The position numbers and the translations under genes were made by a program. The notes beneath the pieces were generated by a model. The model was not told where the DNA came from. It did no database searches and saw only the letters and a list, made by a program, of their open reading frames with translations. Source: a virus. From it: a stretch of DNA of 32,569 nt. Positions 9,014 through 18,070 of the stretch are shown in pieces; position 1 is the first letter of the stretch, and each line of letters opens with the position of its first letter. The DNA is taken from positions 1-32,569 of the IMG/VR virus record IMGVR_UViG_3300046665_000077, one strand, 5' to 3'.

Positions 9014-9037
9014 GACCGTACCTCCTTATAAAAATAA

Positions 9038-9064
9038 CTCCCCATCTCATTATAAGACGGGGAG
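9038..9064 (-). terminator. Terminator after the tape measure gene
   Basis: A 10-bp stem, CTCCCCGTCT with AGATGGGGAG (one G-T pair), a 7-nt loop TATAATG, then TTATTTTTAT on the minus strand. The loop is also the -10 of promoter P2. Confidence 0.8.
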
Positions 9065-9077
9065 CGTGATTACTAAC
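9049..9077 (-). promoter_or_regulatory. Late-type promoter P2, embedded in a terminator loop
   Basis: GTTAGT, 17 nt, TATAAT, then G on the minus strand. The -35 overlaps the stop codon of the tape measure gene and the -10 is exactly the loop of the terminator. It would drive the two SLH proteins and the hub/lysin. Confidence 0.7.
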
Positions 9078-12000
9078 TTCGGTAGTTGCTTGGGTTCATA
9101 GCCTGTTGGCTACGGAGACCGCCCACACGCCCTACCGACAAGCCCTGTCCGATAGACTGACCGACTTGTTCCAACTGGCTGGAAGTCATGCCATTGGTCA
9201 CGTTAGGTAATGTGATGTTGACCACCACATCCCCTGCACCGATGGTTGTTGTGTTATGAGTATTACCACGGGTCAGGTACTCGTAGCGACTCATAGCCTT
9301 TACACCATCAGGCATGTTGAACGTGCCCGCCGTAGCCTTCAGTTCATCCAAGATTCCCAACTGTGCCTGTAAGGACTGCTTCTGCAAGTCACGGATTTCT
9401 GCGTTAATCTTAGTTGTTTCGTCCGCTCCCGCCGAAGGCAGTTTAGCCTTAAGGCTGTCAATTACTTGGTTGATTTCAGATACCTCAGTCTTAGCGTTGG
9501 CAATACGCTTGTTCCTCAGAATGGAAGAAGAATCATCAGGGTTTCCAGCCTGTAGTTTGAGAGCCAATAACTCGTTCTCACGCACAGAGTTGTTTTGCTG
9601 AATCTTCGTAGCGCCGATACCGATAGAAGCAAGGTCGTAACCCTTCACCTTAGCCTGTTCATTGGCGATGCTGTTCTGAAGCTGTAAAACCTGCAATGCT
9701 TGGTCTTCGGAAAGGTCTCCGATTGCCGAGATTGCTTTCAGATTTTCCAGTTCAGTCTTCATCGAAGCCATCTTGTTGACTGCAATCTGTTTCATTGCAT
9801 CCAGATAAGCTTGAGACTCATTGTCCATGCTATAAGCCGCCGCCAACTCCTTAGCCTGAGCCATAAGGTCAATCTTAGAAAGGCTGTTGGTTACTCCCTT
9901 CACTTGGCTTTGGTAAGCTTCCTGTTGGTTGTTCCACTCTTCCTGTAGAATGTCGGCTTCTCCCTCAGTCTCAACCTTGTCACGGGCAGAGTTGAGGCTG
10001 TCGTAGGCGTTCTTGGCATCCGTATACTCTTGCGAGTTGGGGTCAGCGCTCTCCATGATGGTCTTGGCATTAGAGATGTACTGGTCAATGATAGCCAGTT
10101 CATCATTCATAACCTGACGCAAGGAAGCTGTCTGAGTCTTACGCAACGCAATGTATTCAGCAGAGTCCGTCTTCATGCCGCCCATCAAAGCCCGAAGTGT
10201 GTCAATTTGGTTATTGTCCTTCACTTCCTTAACCTTGTCAGAGATACGAGTCATTACAGAGTCAGCATCAATCGAAGGGAACTTAACTGCACCTTCCTTG
10301 TACTTCTTCTCGTAGTTCTCCTTAGCGATTCTCTGAAGTCGCTCTTCCTCTTCCTTAGCGAGTTGGGCTTGCTCGTACTGCTTGGTAGCCGCCATTTCAC
10401 GCAACCTGTCAGTGTCGGCTTGTCTGCCTGTGTCCTCGAAGTATTTGCGCGCCAGTTCTTCAGGGTCTAGTCCGTTGTCTTTAATGTACCTAGACGTCAT
10501 TTCGTGAGTTTTACGACCTGTCGTAATACCTGCCCCTTGCTTATTCAGCATGTCGCGGATACCCTCAATTATTTGGTCTTGTTGACCCGCGCCCGCAGAT
10601 TGGGGGTCGATTCCCGAAACGTTCTTATCAATCCAGTTCTTGGTTGAATTGTATAAGTTGTTAAGTCTGTTAAACGCACCTGCGGCAGTCTTCCCATCAC
10701 CGTTAATACGGAGAGTGTTTGCCGTGGCTTTAATGAGACCATCCCTAGCGTCTGCTTTGGCTAGTTGGCGTTGGTCTTCCGTAGAAGTGGCGTTAAACGC
10801 GATTCCTTTTGCGGCTTGAGCCAACCCAATCGCACCAGCTATCTCCAATGCCATCTTAGCAATGCCGCCCGCAAGGTTCTTTATCGAAGACAGCGCCCCT
10901 CTGCCCAAGTCTGGAATGTCCTTCAGGAATTGCTTGAAGCCATTCTTCATCCGGTCAGTCCTTGACATTTCGCTGTTCATGCCACGTACTGCATTGGACA
11001 GGCTTCCGAAGGCAGGGGAAGCTTGACGTGCCGCATCACCTGCTTGACGCTGAGTGCTTTCGTAATCATCCATCGCACGGGTCAGCTTATCTACATCATC
11101 AATAGGAGGTAAACCGTTACGTTGACGGTCTACGAGATGGTCTTCAAACCCTTGGAACTCTCCTTGCGACATGCGGGACATTCTATCGGAAAGACTAGAG
11201 TACCCTGCAACATTCTGCCTGTGGTTGTCGAACGCCCCACGGTTGGCTGTGCTGTTGTTCATAGTGTTAAGGAAGTTAGGGTCGATTACGTTAGCCAAGT
11301 CAGGTCGGGTACTTAAGCGATTATGGTACTGTTTAGTCCGGTCGAATTTTTCGTCGTCCGTCAAGTCCTTACGCTTCTCCCAATTCTTAGATTCGTCCAT
11401 CGCCGCAAACATAGTCGGTAGGTCTTTAGCGTCAATCTTGTTACTTGACAGGTATTCCTTAAAGTGATTGCGCTGGTCGTCACTCATGCCGTTTAGGTCA
11501 CGAATGTACCTCTCAAGTAGTGGGTCTTTTTGCATCGCCCCGACTTGCTTCCGACTCATGTTCTTAATGTCATCACCCACGCCCAAAGCCGACACGTTTC
11601 TCAGGAATGCGCTACGTGTTGTCTCACGTTCAAAGTTAGGTCTAACGTTAGCCCCCACCTTGTCTGCTCCCCACTTGATTCCCTTAAACATCAGCATACC
11701 GAGTAATACGTTGGAGATGATATCGCCCATGGATACAAACAACTGAGCGTTCTTAGTCACGTTCTCTGCCATATTAAGCAGTGCATAGGAAACCTTGTTA
11801 ATTGCGGGTGTCATTTCCTGAACCATCGCATCAAACGCAATGGTGACGCTTTGTTTGGCACGGTTAGCGTTTACCAGCGGGTTGTCCAAAGAAGTCATAA
11901 TCATTTGGTTATATTGGTCTTTACCAAACTTGTCTGTGGACTGCGCTACCTTGACGAACGTGTTCATGATTTCGTGCATGGTCGCCGCACCTTTTGAGGA

Positions 12001-14298
12001 TTGGTAAGTACCGAACAACGCATCGTAAGTATTACGGGTTGTTGGGCTATCCGCACTCGACAGCTTCTTAGCAATTTCTTGGAAGAGTTTGTCGGCTGGA
12101 ACGAGAATCTTAGCCCCCGTATCCGTAACATTAGCCAGTCCAAGTTCTTGCAATTTCTGCATTGCTTCAGGAGACTGTAAACGGTTTGCCAACTCTGCGT
12201 CATCAGAGCCGTAGTATGGGTCAACCCCTAGTTCTGCCATCTTTCCTAGTGCCTTATCGGACTGCAATCTGTTCAGGATGGAGTTGTAGAAGTTACCGAT
12301 GTTAGCCCCTTCGAGTGCTGTTGCTTGGATGGATGTACCCGCCAAGACGATGGCTGTTTCAGGGTCAACGTTGGCGTTGTTCATAGTCGAACCGGAACGT
12401 TTCATGGCATCAATCAACTGCTCAACGCTGGCGTTGGTCAAGTTGGATACAGCCGCAAGAGGTTGAGCGACTTTCTCTTCCATGTCTGCCATCTCAAGCC
12501 CGAACTGCGCCTTCATGGTCTCAAGACCGTTGGCAATATTTAGTACATTACTGCCGGGGTCTACCGTCTGCAATTGAGCACTCAACTGCACGAACTTCTT
12601 GATTTCCAGTGGGTCTTCGAGCAAACGAGAGCCGATGCCGCCCACTTGGTAAAGTTCGTTATAATCAGTGCCATAGAACGTCGATTGCTGACGAATGAAA
12701 TCCTGAACTTCATTTACGATAGACCCTACTTTAGCCATATCTGAATTTCCGCTTCCATCGTCTTTTGTGTACTTCAGCATCAAGTTCTGAGTCATTTTAA
12801 TCTGCTCAGTCTGGACATTCTTGAACGTCTCTACGGCTTGATACATCATCATCATAGGTGCGCCCACGATACTGCCCGCCATGATGTGTCGGAAGGTGTT
12901 GGTTATTGCACTCATTAATCCGAAGCCGCCGTCATGACTGGAACTAGAAGAAGACGTTCCGTTGGATACGGTTGCCCTGCGTCTAGTGTCGTCGCTGAAC
13001 CTATCATCCACGGGGGAGGTACGTGTGCGTCTTGGTAGGTCAAGGTCTCCTGCATTCCGAATCTGAGCATCGCGGTTCAATCCTCTAGGTCTGGACTGTA
13101 CTTCGTTAATCTCTTGGATGATGGACTGAACTTGAACGTCCACCTGCTCACGGATTTTGTTAATCAGAGCATTGTTAATCCGGTTAATTTGGTTGACTAG
13201 GTGACGCTTCAGCTTAGGTTCAGGAGTGATTTCCACATCATTGATTGCCTTCACAACACTGTCGATTTCTTCCTGAATACTCTTACTCAATTTCTTGTCG
13301 ATAGTCTTCGCTACACGTTCAAGTTGAGCCTTGAGTTCAGCCCCACGAACAGAACCTAAGTCCACAGAACCGAGTTTGTCCAACTGGTCTACCGTAGTAT
13401 TAAGTTCACGTGCAAGGATTCTCTTAACCTTCTTGCTGAGGTCGCTAATAGGGATTTCAGCCTTACCTGCCATTGTCCCGTTGATGCCCGCCACAGTCTT
13501 GTTAATGTACTCCGTGAGATTCTGTTCAATCTCTTTTGGAATCTTCTTAACGTCAGCCGTGATGTTTACCCCACTGAGTTCAGGAAGGTCTACGTCAAGG
13601 GCTTTCAGGATTTTAGTTTTAGCTTCCTTGACTACCTTGCCCATGTCAGCTTTAGTAATTTTCAGGTCACTTGCGTCAGCAATGGTAGGGTTGGCAAGCT
13701 TATGCAGGACTTCATTCTTGATTTTGTTGACAAAAGCCATGATGGTCTCTTTGCCGACAGTAATCTGTAAACCTTCCAGTGCGTCCGGTTTAATTAGATT
13801 AGACTTGTGCTTTTGGATGGCATTCACAAGGTTGCGAATTTGCAGTTTAATGACCTTGGCTACTTCCTTGTTAATCTCATTAAAGTCTTCATTGCTGATA
13901 GGAAGCTTCTGCCCGCTGGCATAACTAGGGTCGATTTCAATATTCAAATTGCGAACATACTTACGCAACTCTTCATTGATTTCGTTCTCTACTTTACCGA
14001 ACACGCCTTGAAGGGTCTCACGTTTGATAGTCAGCCCCGCCGAACCCAACTGCTGAAGGACAATACCGTTACCGGAAATGAGATTATTGAGTTCATTGGT
14101 CAGGGATTGTCGTAAGTTTCCACCTGCGCCACGTGATGTTTGCGCCTGTAGCCCAGAAAGAGACGACCTCATTGCGTCGATACGTTGGTCTAGCCGCCCG
14201 AACCTAGCATCGAGAGTTTCCATCTCCTGCCCAAATCGAGCCATATTATCTATGGACTTCTGAAACTCTAAAATCACATCTGATTGGATATTGTTCAC
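9073..14298 (-). CDS. Tail tape measure protein
   Basis: The true start is a GTG at 14298 behind AAGGTGGTGAGATC; the open frame extends upstream into a terminator. The protein has 1741 residues. The first ~430 are helical and coiled-coil rich with alternating Lys/Glu/Ile. A TP901-type tape measure core follows, and hydrophobic stretches (near 'IAKMALEIAGAIGLAQ' and 'NVLLGMLMF') could insert into the host membrane. The C-terminal third is again coiled coil. Family knowledge: it sets tail length and exits with the DNA. At roughly 1.5 angstrom per residue, a tail of about 260 nm is predicted (inference). It lies between the chaperones and the tail tip, as usual. Confidence 0.93.
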   Translation of the reverse strand: MNNIQSDVILEFQKSIDNMARFGQEMETLDARFGRLDQRIDAMRSSLSGLQAQTSRGAGGNLRQSLTNELNNLISGNGIVLQQLGSAGLTIKRETLQGVFGKVENEINEELRKYVRNLNIEIDPSYASGQKLPISNEDFNEINKEVAKVIKLQIRNLVNAIQKHKSNLIKPDALEGLQITVGKETIMAFVNKIKNEVLHKLANPTIADASDLKITKADMGKVVKEAKTKILKALDVDLPELSGVNITADVKKIPKEIEQNLTEYINKTVAGINGTMAGKAEIPISDLSKKVKRILARELNTTVDQLDKLGSVDLGSVRGAELKAQLERVAKTIDKKLSKSIQEEIDSVVKAINDVEITPEPKLKRHLVNQINRINNALINKIREQVDVQVQSIIQEINEVQSRPRGLNRDAQIRNAGDLDLPRRTRTSPVDDRFSDDTRRRATVSNGTSSSSSSHDGGFGLMSAITNTFRHIMAGSIVGAPMMMMYQAVETFKNVQTEQIKMTQNLMLKYTKDDGSGNSDMAKVGSIVNEVQDFIRQQSTFYGTDYNELYQVGGIGSRLLEDPLEIKKFVQLSAQLQTVDPGSNVLNIANGLETMKAQFGLEMADMEEKVAQPLAAVSNLTNASVEQLIDAMKRSGSTMNNANVDPETAIVLAGTSIQATALEGANIGNFYNSILNRLQSDKALGKMAELGVDPYYGSDDAELANRLQSPEAMQKLQELGLANVTDTGAKILVPADKLFQEIAKKLSSADSPTTRNTYDALFGTYQSSKGAATMHEIMNTFVKVAQSTDKFGKDQYNQMIMTSLDNPLVNANRAKQSVTIAFDAMVQEMTPAINKVSYALLNMAENVTKNAQLFVSMGDIISNVLLGMLMFKGIKWGADKVGANVRPNFERETTRSAFLRNVSALGVGDDIKNMSRKQVGAMQKDPLLERYIRDLNGMSDDQRNHFKEYLSSNKIDAKDLPTMFAAMDESKNWEKRKDLTDDEKFDRTKQYHNRLSTRPDLANVIDPNFLNTMNNSTANRGAFDNHRQNVAGYSSLSDRMSRMSQGEFQGFEDHLVDRQRNGLPPIDDVDKLTRAMDDYESTQRQAGDAARQASPAFGSLSNAVRGMNSEMSRTDRMKNGFKQFLKDIPDLGRGALSSIKNLAGGIAKMALEIAGAIGLAQAAKGIAFNATSTEDQRQLAKADARDGLIKATANTLRINGDGKTAAGAFNRLNNLYNSTKNWIDKNVSGIDPQSAGAGQQDQIIEGIRDMLNKQGAGITTGRKTHEMTSRYIKDNGLDPEELARKYFEDTGRQADTDRLREMAATKQYEQAQLAKEEEERLQRIAKENYEKKYKEGAVKFPSIDADSVMTRISDKVKEVKDNNQIDTLRALMGGMKTDSAEYIALRKTQTASLRQVMNDELAIIDQYISNAKTIMESADPNSQEYTDAKNAYDSLNSARDKVETEGEADILQEEWNNQQEAYQSQVKGVTNSLSKIDLMAQAKELAAAYSMDNESQAYLDAMKQIAVNKMASMKTELENLKAISAIGDLSEDQALQVLQLQNSIANEQAKVKGYDLASIGIGATKIQQNNSVRENELLALKLQAGNPDDSSSILRNKRIANAKTEVSEINQVIDSLKAKLPSAGADETTKINAEIRDLQKQSLQAQLGILDELKATAGTFNMPDGVKAMSRYEYLTRGNTHNTTTIGAGDVVVNITLPNVTNGMTSSQLEQVGQSIGQGLSVGRVGGLRSQQAMNPSNYRS

Positions 14299-14320
14299 GA
14301 TCTCACCACCTTTATAAAAT

Positions 14321-14359
14321 AAAACTCCTGCCCCTCCCAAGAAGGAAGCAGAGCAGGAG
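14321..14359 (-). terminator. Terminator between tail chaperones and tape measure
   Basis: CTCCTGC pairs with GCAGGAG across a 21-nt loop region, followed on the minus strand by TTTTATTTTA. It lies just upstream of the tape measure ribosome binding site, so it probably reduces tape measure expression relative to the tube and chaperones. Confidence 0.65.
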
Positions 14360-14362
14360 GGT

Positions 14363-14698
14363 TTATAATAGCTGTGCGAGGAAATTCATATCTTCAGCGT
14401 CAGCTACCTTGTATCCATCCACATAGCTACTGTCAGTTCCTTCTTCTTCGCTTGCCGACTCGCCTGAAGGGACACCTCCACCGAACAGCCCGCCGAGCGA
14501 CATAGTAGAAACTTTAATAGTAAACTGAATGTGTTCGTTGCATTGTTCCAGATAGTAACCCAACTGAGGTAAGGTTAACTGCCATACGTCCTGCTTTTTC
14601 AAGTGACAGTAGTGGGCTAATTTGAAGAAGACGTTTGCCCAATCGACAGGCGGCTTGCTGTCGTAATCTTCTTCCTCTTCCTTAGTGGTTACATGGAC
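14363..14698 (-). CDS. Tail assembly chaperone, frameshifted C-terminal extension (gpT-like)
   Basis: This segment has no convincing start of its own (a TTG at 14602 lacks a good ribosome site). Read in the -1 frame from the slippery heptamer A-AAA-AAG at 14704-14698, it continues without a stop: VHVTTKEEEEDYDSKPP, then VDWANVFFKLAHYCHLKKQD, to 14363. It would add 111 residues to the upstream chaperone, giving a 262-residue fusion (15150 to 14363). This is the arrangement of lambda gpG/gpGT, in which the fusion loads the tape measure and recruits tube subunits. The slippery sequence and open frame are seen directly; frameshifting itself is inferred. Confidence 0.8.
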   Translation of the reverse strand, partial: VHVTTKEEEEDYDSKPPVDWANVFFKLAHYCHLKKQDVWQLTLPQLGYYLEQCNEHIQFTIKVSTMSLGGLFGGGVPSGESASEEEGTDSSYVDGYKVADAEDMNFLAQLL

Positions 14699-15150
14699 TT
14701 TTTTAGCCCGTTAAGCCCAATCATGCTGTCGATAATCTTCTTCGCCGTCTCTAAATCAACGTAGTTTCCGAGATGTTCGACCGTCATGTGTTTGTAGTAA
14801 GGCTTGAAAGCCATAAGTAAAACTTCAAGTAGTTCATCGAATCTATCTTCGCCATCTTCTGGAATCAGGTTGGCGATAATTACACCGGAATCAATGGTGT
14901 TAAGTTTCTTCATTAGTCGTCTTGCATCCAGCAATCCCAATGGTGGGATGTAGTAAGTCTTGCCGTCACGCAAGCGAACCTGCTCGTCTTCTTCAAAGAA
15001 GACTTTCTCACGTATATCAGATTCCTCTTGAGTCAGTGGCTTCTTCTCTTCCTCAGCCGCCGCCTTCGGAGTCTGTTCTTCAACTTGACTAGCAACCTCT
15101 GCGGTCACAGTGCCGTCTGCTCTTGGAATCACCAAATCTCTTTCACTCAT
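14689..15150 (-). CDS. Tail assembly chaperone (gpG-like)
   Basis: 153 residues starting MSERDLVIPRADG behind AAAGGGGG; the frame is open 18 codons further up but without a ribosome site. It has an acidic, Ala/Glu-rich N-terminal tail and a helical C-terminal half, between the tube gene and the tape measure, as in other siphoviruses. It ends GLKKSM shortly after an A-AAA-AAG slippery site at 14704-14698. Some ribosomes probably shift -1 there to make the longer form. Promoter P5 lies just upstream. Confidence 0.8.
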   Translation of the reverse strand: MSERDLVIPRADGTVTAEVASQVEEQTPKAAAEEEKKPLTQEESDIREKVFFEEDEQVRLRDGKTYYIPPLGLLDARRLMKKLNTIDSGVIIANLIPEDGEDRFDELLEVLLMAFKPYYKHMTVEHLGNYVDLETAKKIIDSMIGLNGLKKSM

Positions 15151-15240
15151 GTTAATAGCCCCCTTTAATTTCTCCCCCAAAGAAAAGTAAATCGAAGTGA
15201 CCACAGAGCGGGGGAAGTCCCTGCAACCACCTCACAGAAC

Positions 15241-15269
15241 ATTCTAAGTAAGTAAGCCGAGACTCTAAC
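15241..15269 (-). promoter_or_regulatory. Late-type promoter P5
   Basis: GTTAGA, 17 nt, TAGAAT, then G on the minus strand, between the tail tube terminator and the chaperone gene. The -35 is identical to the core of the published SPO1 late -35. Confidence 0.6.
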
Positions 15270-15280
15270 ATTTGGTATGT

Positions 15281-15303
15281 AAAAAGACTCCCCGAAGGGA
15301 GTC
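15281..15303 (-). terminator. Terminator after the major tail protein
   Basis: A perfect 7-bp stem, GACTCCC with GGGAGTC, a TTCG tetraloop and a TTTTT tract on the minus strand, 7 bases past the stop codon. Confidence 0.92.
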
Positions 15304-15309
15304 TAGTTA

Positions 15310-16365
15310 TTAGCAATCTACGCCTTGTACTGCTCCTGCTTCGTAACGCTTGATAGAACCAAGCTTACCGTCAGGGCGTTCAGGGTCAATTACAGTCAGC
15401 GTCACGCTGTGCGTGGAAGCTTGTTGACGTTGTGCGTCGAGAGTGAAGTTAGACTTCACACGGCATTGGTACAACTCAGTTTGGTAACCCTGAATCGTTC
15501 CATCCTTCTGCTCGAACTGACCATCGTGAACAACGTGAACAGTCAACGGCATGTCCTTAGTTGTGATATCGAGGATATCGACAACTTCGTTACGCTTGTA
15601 GTTGACGAAAATGTCTACGTCTTTCAGAGCCGAGTTGAATTTCAGAGTGCCGCCGCTGATTACGTACTGGTCTTCCGTAGGGGAAGGATTAACTGTCTTC
15701 TTCAGCAGAACGTTACCTGCCAAGGTACGGACAGAAATCTGAGGGTCTACGTTAAGCGAAGCACCGTAAACAAGGTCAACCGTAAAGTCAGAACCGTTTT
15801 GCTTAACAGTGTGCTTCTCTTCCAGCACCCATACGAATCCGTCAGGGTCTTGTGTGATACCTGTCAGTGCTACAGCGTAAACGATGACAACAGTTTTACC
15901 TGCCAGTGCCATGTCGAATACTACGTCTTTACCAGATACCGTAACATCTGTGCTCAGGTCTGTGCCGCCCACTGCGCCTTCAAAAGCTTTAGGTGCAGGA
16001 CTAGCGATGGATGTTTGAGTCAGTTGTGCTTGGTACGGGGATGCGGAAGGAACTACGATAGTCTCAGTGACCATGCTGTAAGCCGCACCGGAGACACCCT
16101 CACGCAGTTTTGAGCCGAGTACCAACCGAACAAGGTTCAGGTCGAACTTAGCCGCTTCTGCTGTGATATCAATTGTCTTCTTACGAAGCAAAGTATCCAG
16201 CGGTACGGACGAGTCGCCGCCCTCAATGTCCTGCATGTCCAACTGAATGTCCAGACGCATGTTGTTCAGCGTACCGATAGTAACGAGGTCGTCACAGTTC
16301 GGGATTTTCGCCATGAACTTACCTGCACCCTTAATCAGCATTTTTTTGTTCTTGGTAACTTTCAT
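15310..16365 (-). CDS. Major tail (tube) protein
   Basis: 351 residues. Lys-rich N-terminus, then a beta-rich tube-like part ('NNMRLDIQLDMQDIEGGDSSVP', shown here split as NNMRLDIQLD and MQDIEGG), an inserted beta domain around 110-250, and a return to a conserved-looking end (VHVVHDGQFEQKDGTIQGY, then QRQQASTHSVTLTVID). It lies directly before the chaperones, has a strong terminator and no sheath gene beside it, all as expected for a siphovirus tube subunit. The Ig-like insert is probably displayed on the tail surface. Assignment rests on position and fold-like features rather than a signature motif. Confidence 0.75.
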   Translation of the reverse strand: MKVTKNKKMLIKGAGKFMAKIPNCDDLVTIGTLNNMRLDIQLDMQDIEGGDSSVPLDTLLRKKTIDITAEAAKFDLNLVRLVLGSKLREGVSGAAYSMVTETIVVPSASPYQAQLTQTSIASPAPKAFEGAVGGTDLSTDVTVSGKDVVFDMALAGKTVVIVYAVALTGITQDPDGFVWVLEEKHTVKQNGSDFTVDLVYGASLNVDPQISVRTLAGNVLLKKTVNPSPTEDQYVISGGTLKFNSALKDVDIFVNYKRNEVVDILDITTKDMPLTVHVVHDGQFEQKDGTIQGYQTELYQCRVKSNFTLDAQRQQASTHSVTLTVIDPERPDGKLGSIKRYEAGAVQGVDC

Positions 16366-16379
16366 TCAGGAAACCTCCT

Positions 16380-16826
16380 TTATTCATCTATCCCAATAGT
16401 GAATCCTATTTGGGTGAAATACTTGTAGGTGTTCTCTAGGTCTGTGTCGTCTTCAGCACTTGTGACGTACTCTCCCTTGAACACGCTACCCTTCGGCATA
16501 CCAAGGTACTGGTCGTCGAAAATTTGGCAAATACGGTCAGCGATGTTCACAGCCAATTCCACATCGTCCTGCGTATAGATATCGAAGTCTACGATGAATC
16601 TATACTCAAGGTAATTCTCGCCCCTTGCGCCGGGATTTTTGTAGAACGTTATCAAGGGCAAGTTGTGCTGAACCAAGTCTTGCGGCTTCTTCCTCTTCTG
16701 AATCTTCGTTGCCAAATCTTCGAGGGAAGCGTCAGCCGCCAGCCCTAGCATTGCAAGAATCTCAGGGTCTTGCCGAAGCGTGGTGTGGATATAGGCGTAA
16801 ACATCAGAGACGTTGATTTTTCCCAT
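16380..16826 (-). CDS. Probable tail terminator / tail completion protein
   Basis: The likely start is the ATG at 16826 (MGKINVSDVYAYIHTTLRQD) behind AGAGGA, giving 148 residues; the open frame extends 19 codons further into the upstream gene without a better site. An alpha/beta protein of the size of gpU/gp17-like tail terminators ('YRFIVDFDIYTQDDVELAVNIA', reported here in two parts YRFIVDFDIY and TQDDVELAVN). It lies between a minor neck protein and the tube gene, where this protein is encoded in siphoviruses. Role by position and size. Confidence 0.65.
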   Translation of the reverse strand: MGKINVSDVYAYIHTTLRQDPEILAMLGLAADASLEDLATKIQKRKKPQDLVQHNLPLITFYKNPGARGENYLEYRFIVDFDIYTQDDVELAVNIADRICQIFDDQYLGMPKGSVFKGEYVTSAEDDTDLENTYKYFTQIGFTIGIDE

Positions 16827-16830
16827 AACA

Positions 16831-17445
16831 TCACATCCTCTTATGAATGCTTCGTATACCAATATAAGCAGAAATGGGTACACTCTTAACCGCCCTACGT
16901 ACTGCGCTATCTAGCATTGATAGAGAAGCGTTCAAGCTGTATGCAAACCAGTGTTCTGGCGCAATCTCTCTACCTAATCCTTTGTTTGCCATCTTCTTAG
17001 GAGCACCCCTGACTTTGGATTTATGGACGTTACCGCCCAAGTCAATCCATTGCCCATAAGGACGCTGGTAGATATCTCTGCCTTTACGAGCCATGTTCCA
17101 TCCACCCCAACCATCCGAGCCTTGTTGCCAATCTGCGGGAGGTTGCATGAGGTTTCCTGTACCATACTCGTAGTAAACAGCACGGAATGCTTGGTTTTGT
17201 TCGCCTTTGCCGCCACCTGCGCCCATACTCATGACAAAACTGTTAGCTTTTTGCAAGACTGTTGCTTTGATAGAGTTGAGCGATTCGGACTTGTACTTGG
17301 CATCCACCGAACGCCACTGGACTGCGCCTAAGCGAGTCCTCATGATGTTCTCGATGTAAGGTTCAAGATACTGAAGTTCGTCCATGATTGCGGACTTTAC
17401 CGCCCTCAGATAGCCAGCTTGGTCGAAGTTTGCGTAGTTGCCCAC
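16831..17445 (-). CDS. Neck / head-tail joining protein (HK97 gp10-like position)
   Basis: 204 residues from a GTG at 17445 with AAGGAAG seven bases before it. A helical N-terminus with Arg-rich stretches (ENIMRTRLGAVQWRS) is followed by a Gly/Trp-rich middle (WQQGSDGWGGWNM). Located between the head-closure candidate and the tail terminator candidate, matching the HK97 gp10-type minor tail/neck gene. I see no diagnostic motif, so the call is positional. The stop codon lies 5 nt before the next start, suggesting coupling. Confidence 0.6.
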   Translation of the reverse strand: MGNYANFDQAGYLRAVKSAIMDELQYLEPYIENIMRTRLGAVQWRSVDAKYKSESLNSIKATVLQKANSFVMSMGAGGGKGEQNQAFRAVYYEYGTGNLMQPPADWQQGSDGWGGWNMARKGRDIYQRPYGQWIDLGGNVHKSKVRGAPKKMANKGLGREIAPEHWFAYSLNASLSMLDSAVRRAVKSVPISAYIGIRSIHKRM

Positions 17446-17449
17446 ACCA

Positions 17450-18070
17450 TCACTTCCTTATATCCCGTCTGACCTGTAACACTACCATGTTAGGGAATGT
17501 AACATATTCCTTCGATAGTATCTTGAAATTATCAGACTTGGTATTTACTGCAAGCGTGAGTTGGTCTGTTTCAGTCACTTCAAGTGACGTGGAGTAAACC
17601 ATGTACTCCGTTTCTGCAAGGACACCTGCATCTGCTTGCCTGAGTTCGTTACTAACTTCCATCAAGTGGCAAGGCAAGTCTGCCGCAGAGACCACAAATT
17701 CAGTCTTCAAGTTACCTCTTGCGTCTGCTACTTTCTTCTGACCTTTTAGTGTCAGCTTGCTGTTGCACAGCAGTAGGTTTGCTACGATGGCTTGAGTCTC
17801 GTTCACTCCGTATTCCGGTACTGTCCCGCCTACAATGTAAATTTCATTCTGCGTCAGGTTCTCTACGAAGTAACCACTGTCTATGTCATCGTCAGCAGGG
17901 AAAATCCCTTCCCTTAGCGTCTGTAGTAACCGCATGGTCGAGTTGGACTTGCTTCCCCGCCCAATCATGGCAGTGGTAGGAACAGGCTCAGTAAATGCAC
18001 CGTCAACAAACCTCATGATGCCTACCTTCATCCCGTACCGCTTAAGGAACTTTGTTTTAGCGGATTTCAT
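17450..18070 (-). CDS. Probable head closure / neck protein
   Basis: 206 residues, beta-rich, basic N-terminus (MKSAKTKFLKRYGMKVGIM). Its start overlaps the end of the head-tail adaptor gene by 14 nt, and its stop lies just before the next GTG start, so the neck genes form a tightly coupled block. The SPP1 gp16-type head closure protein occupies this position, but this one is longer than usual (~110 residues) and no motif is decisive. Confidence 0.5.
   Translation of the reverse strand: MKSAKTKFLKRYGMKVGIMRFVDGAFTEPVPTTAMIGRGSKSNSTMRLLQTLREGIFPADDDIDSGYFVENLTQNEIYIVGGTVPEYGVNETQAIVANLLLCNSKLTLKGQKKVADARGNLKTEFVVSAADLPCHLMEVSNELRQADAGVLAETEYMVYSTSLEVTETDQLTLAVNTKSDNFKILSKEYVTFPNMVVLQVRRDIRK

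Noticed and set aside
15325-16113. 262-codon open frame on the plus strand opposite the tail tube gene
   Set aside because: Antisense shadow of a well-supported gene; Cys/Val/Leu-rich, no ribosome site, no coding logic.
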